From: Amyloporia xantha
Lineage: Eukaryota > Basidiomycota > Agaricomycetes > Polyporales > Adustoporiaceae
Assembly (NCBI GenBank): GCA_036971615.1
Contig: JAYKKR010000001.1
Coordinates: 558,001-622,000, forward strand
Direction: 5' to 3'
DNA: 64,000 nt
Below, one piece after another: positions 51,249 through 63,117 of the stretch. A program made the translations under genes and the position numbers. Position 1 is the first letter of the stretch, and the number at the start of each line of letters is the position of its first letter. The notes under the pieces are model-generated. The model searched no databases and had not been told where the DNA came from. It worked only from the letters and a program-made list of their open reading frames with translations.

Positions 51249-53964
51249 CTATCGTTCCTCCATCTTCACATCGCCCTCCGGATCCTTGGGGGCACCACCA
51301 CCATTGGCCAAGTCCTCCGCCTTTTCAGCGACTTTCTTCTCACCCGCGCCCGCCACGCCGCCAGAACCGGCCATCGGACTCGTCGAACGTTCGTCCCCAG
51401 CCCCTGTTGTGCCTGCCACCAAGTTCGCACTTGGCGACGCCGTCGTGTCCTCGCTCGCCGCAGCACGCTCGCGTTCCTCTCGCTCCTTCTTCTCCTTCTC
51501 GATCTCCTGTGCCAGGAGGACGATGTCCCCGGTCCCGATCTTGCCGAAATGCTGCAGGTACAGGTCCCGGGCGGTCCGCAGCGCGAGCCAGGACCATCGC
51601 TGCTTGTTCTGGAATGCAAAATCTAGGTCAGTTGCCGGGACAAAAGTGGTGACAAGGAAATCCAGATGTGATCTACCTCTTCGTATTGAGCAATGATGTC
51701 GTCTGGCGGTAGAACGGGTGCGGGCTCTGGAGCAGGAGGTGTTGGCGCGGCCACGGGCACCGGCGCGGGGGCTGGTGCAGGTGCTGGCACTGAGGCAGAT
51801 GATGGTATTGGGGTAGGAGCAGGCGAAGAGACAGACTTCTGAGGCACACTGTCCAAAGAAGCGGATGTAGGAGGTGCAGTGCCAGGTTTTGCAGGAAGGG
51901 AAGGATGCAGTGGTGCGGAAGACGACGGCGGCATATGCGCCGACGTCGTTGGGGGTGCTGTTGTTGTCTCTGTTGGCGTCGGAGCTGTAGGTGCAGGTTC
52001 CTTTGCAGGAGACGACACGCCAGCCTTGGCAGCAGCCGCCCTTGCACGCGCCTGTGCAAGCCTTTCTGCAGTCTTGGTGAGCTGTTTCTTCCTCATGTCT
52101 ATTCGCGCGTCCTCCTGCTTGATCTTCTTGACGAAATCGCTGACGTCGCCGGGTCTACGACGAGTCAATTATCCGTTGTCAGCGAACGAATGTAAATTGA
52201 GATGAAAATACGCAACTGGAATGGTCGCTCCAAATCGCTCAGATCCCTGTATCCCATCTCCCATATCTCTGTCAACGGCGCAGACCCCAGCTTGTGTGGC
52301 CACGGCTCTGGGTCCATCCGCATCTTCTTCCTGACATCCCTCGTCGCCTCCTCCAGCCCCACTTTCCTCTTCCCGCCATCCCCCGTCGTGACCTCCTCTG
52401 CCCATGGCTCCTTGTCAAACGGCATGCACAGCTCGTTCTTCCATCGCACCCAGTTCTTCTCCCGCTCAAGGATAACATGGACCGTCTCCGCGAATGCGCG
52501 TCCATTTGGTGTCGTCTGCCGCAGTTCCTCTGTTGCCTTCGCTACTGTCTCCTGCACCCACTGCGCGTCTGCCGCCTCCAGCGTGAAGTCGATCTGCAGC
52601 GAGCGGTTCCGCGGTGTCGACCATGTCGCCTTTGCGGACTTGGTGAATGTGAGAAGGTGGCTGAGAAGGATGAGGAGCTGGAAGAGGAATTGCCGCCGGA
52701 AGTGCGTGTCCGCGATCTATAAACGTAGACATTCGTACTTAGCAGTCAATTCATTGAGCCTCATCAGCATCTCGCCTACTTCGAGGTCCAGCAAGTCCGG
52801 GTTGGTAAGGTATTTCGCAAAGAAATAGTCTTTGCCAGCGTTGTCCTCCACGCCTTCCGAGTCGCGCTTGCGCTTCAGCGACGCGCCGCCTCCCCCACCG
52901 GCAAGCGTCTTGCTGCCCATCAATGCACGCTCTTTTGCCGTCGCCTCCTTAATGACAGGGAGCACCTTGTTTACAGCATCCTTGAGCTGCGCTAACGTAC
53001 CAGCCTCTGCGAATAGCGGTGGGCGCGAGAACGGCAGCTGAAGCATCCAGAAGGTATTGTAGAAATCTGCAACACGAGATCCGTAAGACATGAAAGGATT
53101 TATAGGAGGATGTCCACGTACCCTCTTTCTGTTCCCGTCTCTTGGCAACTGGGCTCTCGGCTCCCTCTGCCTTCGGCTCGTCCACCTGCATCTTGTCCTC
53201 CTCCCCCGCACCCTTCTTCTCAACCTCCACCTGCATCTTGTGCTCGCTCTCGCCGCTCTTCACCCCCGGCCCCTCCCACACAGGCCCATACTCGCCCCTC
53301 AAATTCACCCCGCTCCGCTCCCCCAGCGGAAACACCTGACTCAGGAAGGCCAATATGCGCCCACAGAACATCGTCGTGTTGCCCGTCTTCGAGAGCCGGC
53401 GGAGGAGGTCGTTCAGCGTGCGCAGCAGGACGAGGGCCTTGCCCTTCTGCGGGACCATGCCCTCCGTGAGGCGGTCCGCGCGCGCCTCGATCCAGGAGAA
53501 GATGTGCGAGCACGAGGCGATCGTCTGCGTCTCGAGCAGGTCTTGGAGCATGTTGAAGGGGACGACTTGCTCGCAGGCATCTGGGGAAGGGATGGGGGTG
53601 AGTGTGAGTGTGGCGCGCGGAGGCATGGGAGACGGCGCGGACCGTGCTCGGTGAAGGTCAGCACGACGTCGAGCCTATCTCGAAGATCTTCGTAGTACGT
53701 CGTCTTGGGATCTTTCAGAGCCTTTCCTTCGGTTATCTACTGCAGTGTTAGGTCTCGTCAGGGAAAACATGGCTTGCACGTACCTGCCAGCGCAAATATT
53801 TCATTTTTGAGCACATATTCCCACTGGTTCTTGCGGATGTCGGCAGGAGACTTGGCCTCCGTCTTCGCTAGTGTGTCGGCTACTAATTCATCGAGTGTAC
53901 GCCTATCGGGAGCGCGTGGTAGCGACTGCAGAAGAGATTTCAAGCTGGTCTCGAGTACCTGCAT
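51249..53964 (-). CDS. THOC1: THO complex subunit 1 (THOC1/Hpr1-like)
   Basis: Seven exons (53964-53788, 53736-53643, 53580-53122, 53066-52780, 52716-52217, 52154-51677, 51608-51249) total 2355 nt, 784 aa. Conserved segments: [101 protein letters not shown]. These identify the efThoc1 family. It acts in the nucleus, coupling transcription elongation to mRNP packaging and export. Two low-complexity inserts are present, the larger Pro/Ala-rich (about 51690-51990). The exon 1/2 junction works only with a GC donor at 53787 or a 1-nt slip, so that boundary is tentative. High-GC open frames antisense to it (53090-53695 +) are shadows. Confidence 0.88.
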
Positions 53965-55751
53965 ATCGCGAAATGTTCTCGCAAAGCAGATCAAGACAAG
54001 ACGACTGCAGCTAAGAAACGAGATGAAGAGCTGGTTCCAAGGTTTCGATGTGGCGCGTATATGCAGTATGTCTCGATCCCAGACACCGACCAGCGACAAG
54101 GAAGTGTGTGTCCGTAGGCTAGGACTCGGAATGACCGCCACAGCTGCTTGAGCCTGGGCCCGGCGCTTCTTGAACACCTTATTCTAGCGCCCGTCGGTTA
54201 TCCTTCAAGTTGATACTGTACACGACAGTTCTTGCTTCCTTCAGGCTTCGACTTCGTCAATGTCTATCTGGCTCAGTCTCGAGTAGATCGGACATGGCTT
54301 GGAAACCACTCTCGACTCCCAGGCCAATGCTAACAAAGCTTGGCTCGTTTTCAGCCTGCTTCAGAGCGAGGCCGAACACATCGTTGAAACCTAGCTGAAA
54401 ACCATACTCTGAGCCACCCTAGTAAAGCGCAGTCATTATAATATGCCATGGATGTCCGTGGTCCCCTTGCAGAGACGATATACGGGGTTATCTTGGATAC
54501 GCGTTGGATGCGAGTGCCCATATGGGTTCTGCAGCCATACTTACTGTAGCTATATTCGGTTGCTGTCGAGCGCACAGGTGATCGACTGTCATCTCTTGGT
54601 TGCGCATGGAACGTGTCTGGCCTAAAAAAAGAATGCCGCCATCTTCTTGTCTCAATTGTTATTTGTGAGTATGATCTGATTTGACCATCCGAGGGGTCGT
54701 TGACAACCGTGTACAGCCATAAGTTCTGTAGGCTGTGCAATCAAGCTATTCGAAGAAAGAGCGAGGCCTGTTGTGGTACTGGTAATGCGTTTCCTTGATC
54801 ATTACACCCACAGCCTTCTAGACCGTCGTAGACCGTCGCATGGTCATTAACTCGGGTTTCATATACTCTTTTTCATGAACAGCTCGTCATGCGTTCAGTT
54901 TAACCCTACAGGTTATCCCATACTTGAAGTCATGGTTCTCATTCATCACGTATCTAGGCCCGCTTCCGTGTTTCCTGTGGCTATGGACCTCATCAAAGAT
55001 TGAAAATGTGGTTGCACTGTTCCATTTCATGATTATCAGCGTCCGCTTGCATTCACTAATATCTGGCGACTGCGCACTTCTCCCGAGGAAGACGCCCAGC
55101 GCAGGACTTGTAGGGATCCCGACCCCAGCTACAAGTGTTATGAGCAACTTGAATCCCTGAATGGCTGGTCGGGCAGGGAAAGCTGATTCCGTTTTCAGCA
55201 ACTGAGCTGAGTGCCTTGATGAGGTGGTCACAAATCACATTAAATGATCATAACATCAATCACTGCATTCGGACAGCGCGGTCTGCATTCATCTGTTCTG
55301 TTTTATTAGCAATATCTGCGAATTAGTGCAGGCGCAACCGCTCGAATACTGGCGGTAGATATGATCCTCGCTCATTATTCAATTCACTGAATGTCTACCT
55401 CCTTGAGTGCTAGTTCGAGAAGCATATGAGACTCTTTTCAACTTCCTGGTTCTTTGGGAGTCCAGTATGTTCATTCATCATGTCCAGAAGAACAGTTCTG
55501 AACTTGACGTGTACCTTTGATAGCGTTCAAACCCTAATCGCATATGAGGTACCTTTCAATCGTTTTTCACTTGCCATTCCCCCGATAGGTTCTCCCGGTC
55601 AGGCTTATTCCGATTCACCATCCCTCTCATTTAATCCTGCACCTTCATCACCTATTGGTCTGCTTCAAGGAAAGCGAAATTACTGTTCTCTGCGGGTTCA
55701 TCGCCTCCGCTTGACACAAGCCACTAGCACTCTTTCCTGCTCGTTACTTAA
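53965..55751. other. Intergenic, no gene resolved
   Basis: 1.8 kb. A minus-strand frame at 54257-54418 (containing LGFNDVFGLALKQAEN) looks protein-like but has no start, partner exon or recognised domain. The segment just upstream of 55752 should contain the promoter, and possibly a missed first exon, of the next gene. Confidence 0.4.
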
Positions 55752-57284
55752 ATGTCTCATCTCACGTCTCCTCCTGGTAATGCCCAAGGTCCGTCGCTCA
55801 CGGCATGGGTTGCCTCTGAATGGTCCCTAGGGTCACAACAACTCTCGTCATTATCATCATGTTACAACCAAAATCCCCATGCTTGGTTCACGATGTGTGC
55901 ACCAACCCCTTCGACTCCGTTTGAGCCTCCCATCTCGCAGCACACACAGGCGTCGGTATCCCCTGCGGTACCACAAAGCACGACTAGTCCGCCTTCTCCC
56001 CATCCCCCTTCCTTTCCTTCACCCTCCACTGCGAGCGTCGTTACACCCTCACTTTCGCCTTCACCTGTGGTCCCGTCCTCAACCACGTATCAAGATCAGG
56101 GACACTCCCAAGTGGGCCAGGATTCAACAAGCACGCAGATGCAGGACACGACCACCCCCATCCTGGCCAGCACGAGTGAATATAGTAACAGTCAGATGGG
56201 TCTCTCGAAGCCGACTGTCTCTGATTCTGCTGTATCCACGCCTACATCGGGGTCCACGACCGTAGCCGAGTATGTCGGCGCACTTTATCTCGTCCTCCTG
56301 TCGCTGATAGGACTACTGTAGGAACGATGCTTCTCCGGACTCGTCCTCGGGAATGCAAGCGACCACCCATTACTCGTCATATACCACAATTTCCTCGACC
56401 GTGTCAACGCACATATTCACCGTCACTGGACCATCAACCACTTGGACAACGCACCAATTGACTACAATGACCTCACGTGAGGTGGTCACAGTTTATTCTA
56501 CAGGCGCGAGCGGGGTCACCTCCTTGTCGCCAAGCGGTGTGAGTTCTGGCGCGTCATCGTCTAGGTGAGGACGAATCCCATCACGACTGCATTTCGGGCA
56601 GCTTTCTAATTACATCTCGTTTTGTGCTTTCTTGACACGCACAGCCACTCGAAGACGCCACAGATTCTCGGAGGTGTCTTTGGAGCTCTGGCCGGCCTCT
56701 TCCTGCTATTCTTCGCCTTCGTATCTTTCCAGCGCTACCGACGCCGTCGCCGAACTCAGCAGAAGTTCCAGTACGACTGGGTCTCTCGTCGCCGGCTTTC
56801 TGGGCCTATCTTCGCTTCCCCAACCGCGAGCCTCCTGTCATACAGAGGAGGCGGCTCCAGGCCATCTTCGTTCCACACCGCCGACACTCACATGAGCGAG
56901 ACGGTGCCGGGCAGTACGTACAGATACGGTGCGTTAGGACGGGCGGTTTCCCCTCGGCTTGCAGACTTTGCCTCTCCGACACAGGGGGAGACGCCGGTCA
57001 CACCGCAGATCGAAACACGCGGGGTTTATCCGCATAGTGGCCAGTCACTTGCGCAGAGCTCGGTCGAGTCCCCGACGACGCATGAATCACTTCACAACCC
57101 GTTTGATGGTCCTCAGAGGATATCTTTACCTTGGCAGGAGGGCGCTGGGCCGCCAATAGGGAGTAAGTTAAGTCGCACCTCGGCGTCGTCTGGGGCGCCG
57201 TCAGAGGGAGTCGAGGTGAGTTGCATTTCGATGTGAAGTGATCATAGACTCACCACTGCTTGTCAGCCTGGATATGCGGTTTGA
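55752..57284 (+). CDS. Single-pass membrane protein with Ser/Thr/Pro-rich ectodomain
   Basis: Exons 55752-56269, 56322-56564, 56645-57215 and probably 57267-57284 (449 aa). About 280 residues of Ser/Thr/Pro-rich sequence, dense in potential O-glycosylation sites, precede one transmembrane helix (QILGGVFGALAGLFLLFFAFVSF, split here: start QILGGVFGALAG). A basic stop-transfer stretch YRRRRRTQQKF and a 170-residue cytoplasmic tail follow. The layout resembles fungal cell-wall sensors of the Wsc/Mid2 kind, but I see no WSC domain. No signal peptide is visible at 55752, so an upstream exon may be missing. If the last donor is not used, the protein ends at 57236. Confidence 0.7.
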
Positions 57285-57454
57285 TAGCATGTAGTACGTG
57301 GAGGTGTGATGCGAATCCTGCTATTGTGATACCCAATCGTTCTTTTGCACATTACGTTCCTTTGTGTGTACTCGTACTGAATCGTACTATTTATCGCTGG
57401 GCTTATTATGCCGGGCATAGGAATATACAAAGCCGTAAGCGATCTCTTCTTCAT

Positions 57455-57550
57455 GGCTACCTGGCGCAATGGTAGCGCGTTTGGCTTCGATTGCCGACGG
57501 CTGCTTACGTAGTGACCAAAAGGTTGCAGGTTCGAGTCCTGCGGTGGTCA
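57455..57550 (+). tRNA. tRNA-Arg(TCG) with 24-nt intron
   Basis: Acceptor stem GGCTACC pairs with GGTGGTC (two G-U wobbles). D arm GCGC-AATGGTA-GCGC, anticodon stem TTTGG/CCAAA, T arm GCAGG-TTCGAGT-CCTGC, discriminator A, then T6 at 57551-57556 as the RNA polymerase III terminator. The loop reads C-T-TCG-A followed by a 24-nt intron and the last loop base A. The intron contains CCGA, able to pair with the anticodon TCG as in other nuclear tRNA introns. A and B boxes (TGGCGCAATGG and GGTTCGAGTCC) are present. Confidence 0.85.
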
Positions 57551-57556
57551 TTTTTT
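57551..57556 (+). terminator. Pol III T-run terminator of the tRNA
   Basis: Six T residues directly after the discriminator base. Confidence 0.8.
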
Positions 57557-57753
57557 GAGACGAGTTTATTTTACCATTTTACACTGGAATAGGCAGGTCG
57601 TCGAGTCGTATACAGCCACGAACCCCTTTTTGCGCCAAGCTCTTTCTCTAAACCCATACCATCATACAGGACTACAACACAATTCCACACCCCGAGTCCA
57701 TGTTTATATCACCGATAACGGATAACTACAGTCCTGCACACATATCACAAACG

Positions 57754-59144
57754 TCATGGTCGTATGAACGCTTGAACGGCTGCATCGAAGAGGACATCGC
57801 CCCAGTTAATCCCCAAGCGGGCCGTCTTGGCACGGAGCATGGTCAGTGCCTGGACGATCAGGGCCGCATCTCGTATCTGCAGAATATACAGCGGTTGCTC
57901 CCCGGTCAGCCGTGTGCATCTCGACCATGTATCATACACACGCACCCGGAATTCATCAAACGTGATATCCGTACGCGGCACATACAGATTGACGGCAGTC
58001 ATGGGGTGGTTCATGATGTGCGCGACGTCGAGCGGAAACTGCACCAGCGAAGTGATCAGTTGCCTATGCGCATGTCCGTTTCTCGGGTCAACGATGGAAG
58101 AGTACTCCTATGCGAATGCACTCACAGCCACCATGAAGTTATTGAGCGCTGGTAGGGCCAATGTACGCGGACCCAGCGGGATTCCTCCGCGACCAGCACG
58201 AAGCTCCCGCGATCCTCATCCCAATCGCGCCGCAGCTGGGCATCTAGTGCGCCAAACGTGTATATGCGTCCCTCCGTGTTGCTAAGATGCAACTGACGCG
58301 CGGACGCGGACACGCGCAGCTCATCGGTGTCGGTATTCGAGAAGGGCGGAGGAGGATCTCGATGGTATACTGATCCGAGCCCGTTGTTCTCATGTGTGGT
58401 ATCATGTTCGCTCTCGTCATCACACCCGTCTGTACTGGAGAGGTCGTCGACCTCTGAAGAGCTGGACTCGTCCTCGCTGGTGCTGCCATCACAATCGCCA
58501 TCACGCTGCGGAGCGACTGGGCGGGCAGCAGAGAGGGGAAGTTTAGCACGTCTCGTCCGCTTCTTCGGCTTTCCAGGCATGAACGGCTCGGAGAGCCCTG
58601 CGAAGCGCACGCTTGACCAGAAGTCATCCAAGCGGAGGACGTCGCCCTGCAGCAGCGCAGCGACCACGTTCTGCCGCAGCTTCTGTATCCAATATGGTGT
58701 CGCGTTGCTTCTGTGGACCCGAATCGTGAATCCGTCGATCACAGCGCTCGTCCATGGGCCTGCGGTGCGTCTGGCGAGAACGGGGAAGAGCCAGAAGGTC
58801 ACGTCGAGAGTAGCGACAGATAGATCGCATGTCGTGGAGGTGTAGCAGAGGTTATTTCCACATACTTTGAGCCAGCGAGGGTATGATGGTCGTGGTAGAT
58901 AGAATGCTATCGAGAGTGCGGGTGCGGTGAATGTATAGGTATAATCGCGCTCGTAGAGTGTGTCACAGTAGTGCACGTCGTAAATGCTAAGGTTCCTGAG
59001 CGAAATACGTCCGATTTTGAGGGAATGGCTGGCAATGGGGCGATTGATCGCATATGAAGCAAGAACAAGGACGACCGTCCAAAATACTTGGACGGTGAAT
59101 TTGAGAAACTCGCCAACTCGTGCAAGGCGATCATCCACCGCCAT
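57754..59144 (-). CDS. Membrane-anchored conserved hypothetical protein
   Basis: Two exons (59144-58126, 58063-57754) join to 1329 nt, 442 aa. One hydrophobic segment near the N-terminus (FWTVVLVLASYAI) is followed by a region rich in beta-like alternation (IGRISLRNLSIYDVHYCDTL). An acidic Ser/Asp-rich low-complexity stretch lies near residues 215-255, and a folded C-terminus follows (TAVNLYVPRTDITFDEFRVRVYD). The N-terminal anchor plus strand-rich start recalls bridge-like lipid-transfer proteins, but this is a weak impression; I do not assign a family. The starts of this gene and the 59495 gene are divergent, 350 nt apart. Confidence 0.7.
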
Positions 59145-59494
59145 GCGTATTCAGCACCTGCACGCTTGACCGACGAGTTGGGGACTTCAGCTGGTGAGCT
59201 TTGGGGAGGAGGGGGGGTGGTAAACTGGAAGTGCATGGCAAGGCGCCCTTACACCATGGTGGAATTGGAATTGGCGTATTGGCATTCACACCTGTCTGCG
59301 CGAAACGTCATGACACTTCTCGCAAAAGCGCCCGTATGGACCAATCGAAACGTCCCATTAGTCGCTGAAAGCGGAAATTCGTGATGCCAAATGGAATTGC
59401 GAAAAGATTCTATTGTCACGCATAGTCACGCTCTTCATTGAGTGTGACACGTTATGTCGAGGGCCCTTTCAATCGAGTTCCCGCCGGCTAGACG
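59145..59494. promoter_or_regulatory. Divergent promoter region
   Basis: 350 nt between divergent start codons at 59144 (-) and 59495 (+). No individual motif assigned. Confidence 0.35.
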
Positions 59495-59866
59495 ATGAAC
59501 GGACTACCGAAACCCAATGGCAGCACCCACTTACTTGAGCAACAGCGCAGTCTACAGTCAGACATTGCTTTTCTCCAGTCGCTTCTCTCCCAGGACGAAC
59601 CAGACGGCTCCGATCCCGACGTGGTAGAGCTTCTCCGACGTCTCGAAAGCGCAGACGGTATCGCTACTGGAGTGGAAGGGAGGCTTGACGACATCATAGG
59701 CAGTCTGGACAACCTTCTCGGTGCCTTGGAGAATGGAGGTGGGACACCAGAGACGGGCACTACTACGCCCGGAGGGACCAGCGTTGTCCAGGAAGAGCAG
59801 GCACCAGTGACAAGTCAAGGGTGTGGTACAGAGAGTGACCATGCGGAAGATAAAGAGAAGCCTTGA
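59495..59866 (+). CDS. Small acidic hypothetical protein, predicted helical
   Basis: Single exon, 123 aa. The first 85 residues show heptad-like leucine spacing (LLEQQRSLQSDIAFLQSLL, then VVELLRRLESADGI and LDDIIGSLDNLLGAL), suggesting a coiled coil or helical hairpin; the rest is Gly/Thr/Glu-rich and disordered. I do not recognise the family. Codon use and the divergent promoter arrangement support a real gene. Confidence 0.6.
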   Translation: MNGLPKPNGSTHLLEQQRSLQSDIAFLQSLLSQDEPDGSDPDVVELLRRLESADGIATGVEGRLDDIIGSLDNLLGALENGGGTPETGTTTPGGTSVVQEEQAPVTSQGCGTESDHAEDKEKP

Positions 59867-60290
59867 GAGAAGAACAAAGCGGTCTTGGTAGAGCCGCTGC
59901 AGGTGCAGATGCCGTCATTTGGTACGCCGATCATGGTCAGTCCTAGGTGCTTTCCGGCTCATGGATGCGCGATGCCTCGATTTGTCCTCCGCCGGGCTTT
60001 TTTACTTATTTGCTAGGCCGTTGTGCTCAAGTAGATCCTTGCGGTGCCGATGATAACGAAGAAGCCTTCTCATCCCTCAAATTTAGGTTTAGTGGGAAAC
60101 TATCTGCGCTGGACCAACGCAGAAACAGGTAAGTCGATCACAAGGTGGTGAACGCAGGAATGTTCATTCAATGTGTAGGAAGATATCCAGTGTGACATAT
60201 AATTACATATGCAATATAATACAAATGCTAGTGAATAGTAAAACAGATCGTCGAGCGATCGTGAATGGTCGTGTAAAGAAATCGTTCGTG
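59867..60290. other. Convergent intergenic region
   Basis: 424 nt between two convergent stop codons; nothing recognised. Confidence 0.5.
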
Positions 60291-62269
60291 TCATGCATTA
60301 TCGTCGTCGGCTTTCGACTTGTCCTCCCGGACCTCGGTCGTCTCCACCTTCTCCGGCACATCCTTGTCCACCGGACGCCAGCTGCTCGACTTCCAGGGTA
60401 GCACCTGAGCGCGGTACATCTCGTCGACCTCCTCGAGCGACAGCCCCTTGGTCTCTGGAATGAAGAGGTACACGTAACAGAAGCCGAACACAAGCATTCC
60501 TGAGAAGATGAGCAGGATGAGCGGGCCGATGTCTGCCGCGATGCGGGGCGAGAAGAACGAGAGCAAGAAGTTCCAGACCCAGTCTATAGGTTCGCAAAGG
60601 TAGCAGTGGTCAGTGAGAAGGTTTGGAACGGAAATAGCAACGTATACGCACTCGTTGCGCTACCGAGAGCGATACATTTCGGGCGGACGCGGAGTGGGAA
60701 GGATTCGCCGAGGTACACCCACGGTGTCGGGCCCCAGAATATCGAGTACGCGAAGACGTGCATAACAGCGAAGGCGATAAGGACATCACCACCTTGCTTG
60801 TTCGACGGGGTGAGCTCGGAGTCCGGAGTGCCTGAAGGTGCGAGCAGGAAGTGACCGACAAGACCAGCGATGAGTGCGCACATCGCCTCGAAAGCAGCTC
60901 CTGTCATCAGCGACTGATGATGGGAAATTATTGTCAGCAACACGAAAATAGATTCAGGAAGGGCGGACGTACCTTGCGACGACCCCAGGTATCAATCAGA
61001 TACAGAGCGGGAACGGTACCGGCAACAGAAACGGCTCCGAGGATGGTCTGAATGACGTAGGGAGACAAGGTCGTTCCCGCGCTTTTGAAGAACGTATCAT
61101 CATAGTAGTCTGAAACATATGGTAAGTCGACACTTTCGGTGAGTGCGTTTGCGAATTAACTCACAGTAGAAGTTCTGCCCGTTGAGCTGTTGGATGAACT
61201 GGAGCATCATGCCGTTGATCGTGCGCTTCCACAGCATGTTGCGCTGTGAGAAGCACTCTAGCCATGTCGCCTTGCCGCCGTCGTTCTCCGCGTGTATAGC
61301 GATCATGAGCTCCTCGACGGTGTCAATGACGAGTGGATCATCCTCCGGCACGCTGTTGAGCTCTGCGACGACCTTCCGCGCCTCCTCTTCTCTCCCTGTG
61401 CCGAGCAAGTGACGCCTAGAAATACCGTGAACGGTCAAATGATACCCTCTCATAGGCATATTTATAAACCACATACGGTGATTCAGGAAGGAAGAAAATT
61501 CCAGAGAGTAGAATAAGACCCCACAGCATCTGCAGACCGACAGGAATACGCCACGACGCAGACCCGGTGATGGTATGTGTCCCGAGGTCGATCACATAGC
61601 TGATGAAGATGCCCATGATGATCTGGACCTGGTAGAGGACGATAAGCATGCCACGCAGCGCTTTCGGTGCGGTCTCTCCGTTGTACAAGGGAACGATTGC
61701 TGATAGTGCGCCGACACCCAGACCTGCGACAAATCGGCCGATGACGATTTGCGCAAGAGAACGGACGGTGCCAGTTTGGATGACGGTGCCGACGGTGAAG
61801 ATGAACGACCAGATGAGGATGGATCCTCGACGGCCAAAGCGATCTGACGTGAAGGCCTGTGCGATCGCTCCGACGATCGTTCTGAGGAAGAAATAAAAAT
61901 GAGGCTCGAAACGGTAAATCGTGAGGGAGACGCGGTGCGTACCCAGCGGACAACAGAGATGTGATGATAGACTGTCGTGAACTTGATAGGGTATATGAAC
62001 CGTCGGCATTTTCTTGACCAAATCGGTTGATGAAGTCAGGCATAATCAAGCATCCCTGCGAATTGAAGACATAAACAACGGGGAAAATATCGATGAAGGA
62101 GCAAGGATACATACTGAGATAACACCGATGTCGTAGCCGAACAGGAAGCCACCTAGACAAAGGACGGCGGTTGAGATACGCCGGCCAACGCACAACTATA
62201 AGTAGTAGACATACCGAAAGCAATGAAAATCGCAAGGAGAATCGCCTTGCGGTTGGATGGTACCGCCAT
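60291..62269 (-). CDS. MFS sugar (hexose-type) transporter
   Basis: Eight exons (62269-62215, 62152-62115, 62055-61943, 61881-61477, 61415-61165, 61109-60973, 60913-60652, 60583-60291) total 1554 nt, 517 aa. Sugar-porter signatures: FGGFLFGYDIGVISG in helix 1, DRFGRRGSI, VIGRFVAGLGVGALSAIVPLYNGE is the family PROSITE-type region (start VIGRFVAGLG), PESPRHLLGTGREEEA, QFIQQLNGQNFYYYY, and PETKGLSLEEVDEMY at the end. Twelve helices are expected. A plasma-membrane H+/monosaccharide symporter or facilitator; QQLNGQNFYYYY is common in fungal monosaccharide carriers. Specific sugar not inferable. Confidence 0.92.
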
Positions 62270-63117
62270 GGTGTTATCGTCACAGCGCTCGTAGAGAAGT
62301 CGTGAGGGGCAAGGAGTTTGTCAAGTTCTCCCAACTTCGAGCGAACCCCCATTGTGTTCCTGTTCCTTTTATTGTGCGGGGGAGCGCTTAACTTCTCCAC
62401 ATCGCGGGGTTGTAGACCTTGATGTGCGGGGAGGATGAAAGCTTTAAGCAGCGGCCCGGCCCAGCCAGCGTGCGCGGACCGGACACATGCTACGACATGC
62501 TATCTTTGCCCCGCTTTCCCCTCGTGTTCATCGTTATTCCAAGCGATCAACGCCCGCGGAATTAGTTCGAACAGAGAGTTAGCGCTGTCCCCCGGATTTT
62601 GTACCCCATATCTTCGTACGCTGGCCGTGTCGCTTCGTAGACGAGTGGCGGAAACAGCTTGGCGGCCCGAACCATGCGCAGTTCTGGGGCATCTTGACCG
62701 ACATTTCTTGCGTCAGCTTTCGGCCGAGTGCCTCCTGAACGGCGGGCCACCGCAGTGACGGAGTGCGACGATAGACCATTCACCCGCACCAAGTGGGGCT
62801 GAAACGGTCGCGTCACACAAGTCCACATGTGAACAACGACATGATGCCTACCTAGCACGACCCGCATGCTGCAGTGAAATTTGAGACGACCTGCAACGCG
62901 TCTACGTCACATCCCATCTTAGTCAGGGGTCAATCACCGACAAGCCAAGGGGCCAAGGGAAGCGAGCGTCGGAGTCGGTCGGATAAGTCTGATCGCGGAA
63001 ATCACACCAGAAAATGAGCCCTCAGTGAAATTCGCTTTTTCGTGAGTCGTGAACTAATGTACACGGAACTGATTGATACCATATCACGAACGTAAGACAA
63101 ACATGGCGAATGACAGC
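62270..63117. other. Intergenic upstream of the transporter
   Basis: 848 nt with the transporter promoter and the 3' flank of the repeat gene. Open frames on both strands at 62435-62867 show no domain. Confidence 0.5.

Noticed and set aside
53090..53695. 201-aa plus-strand frame opposite THOC1
   Set aside because: High-GC shadow; the minus strand carries the conserved protein.
54257..54418. Small minus-strand gene ending in LLETEPDRH
   Set aside because: No start codon or companion exon could be supported; kept only as a note on the intergenic region.
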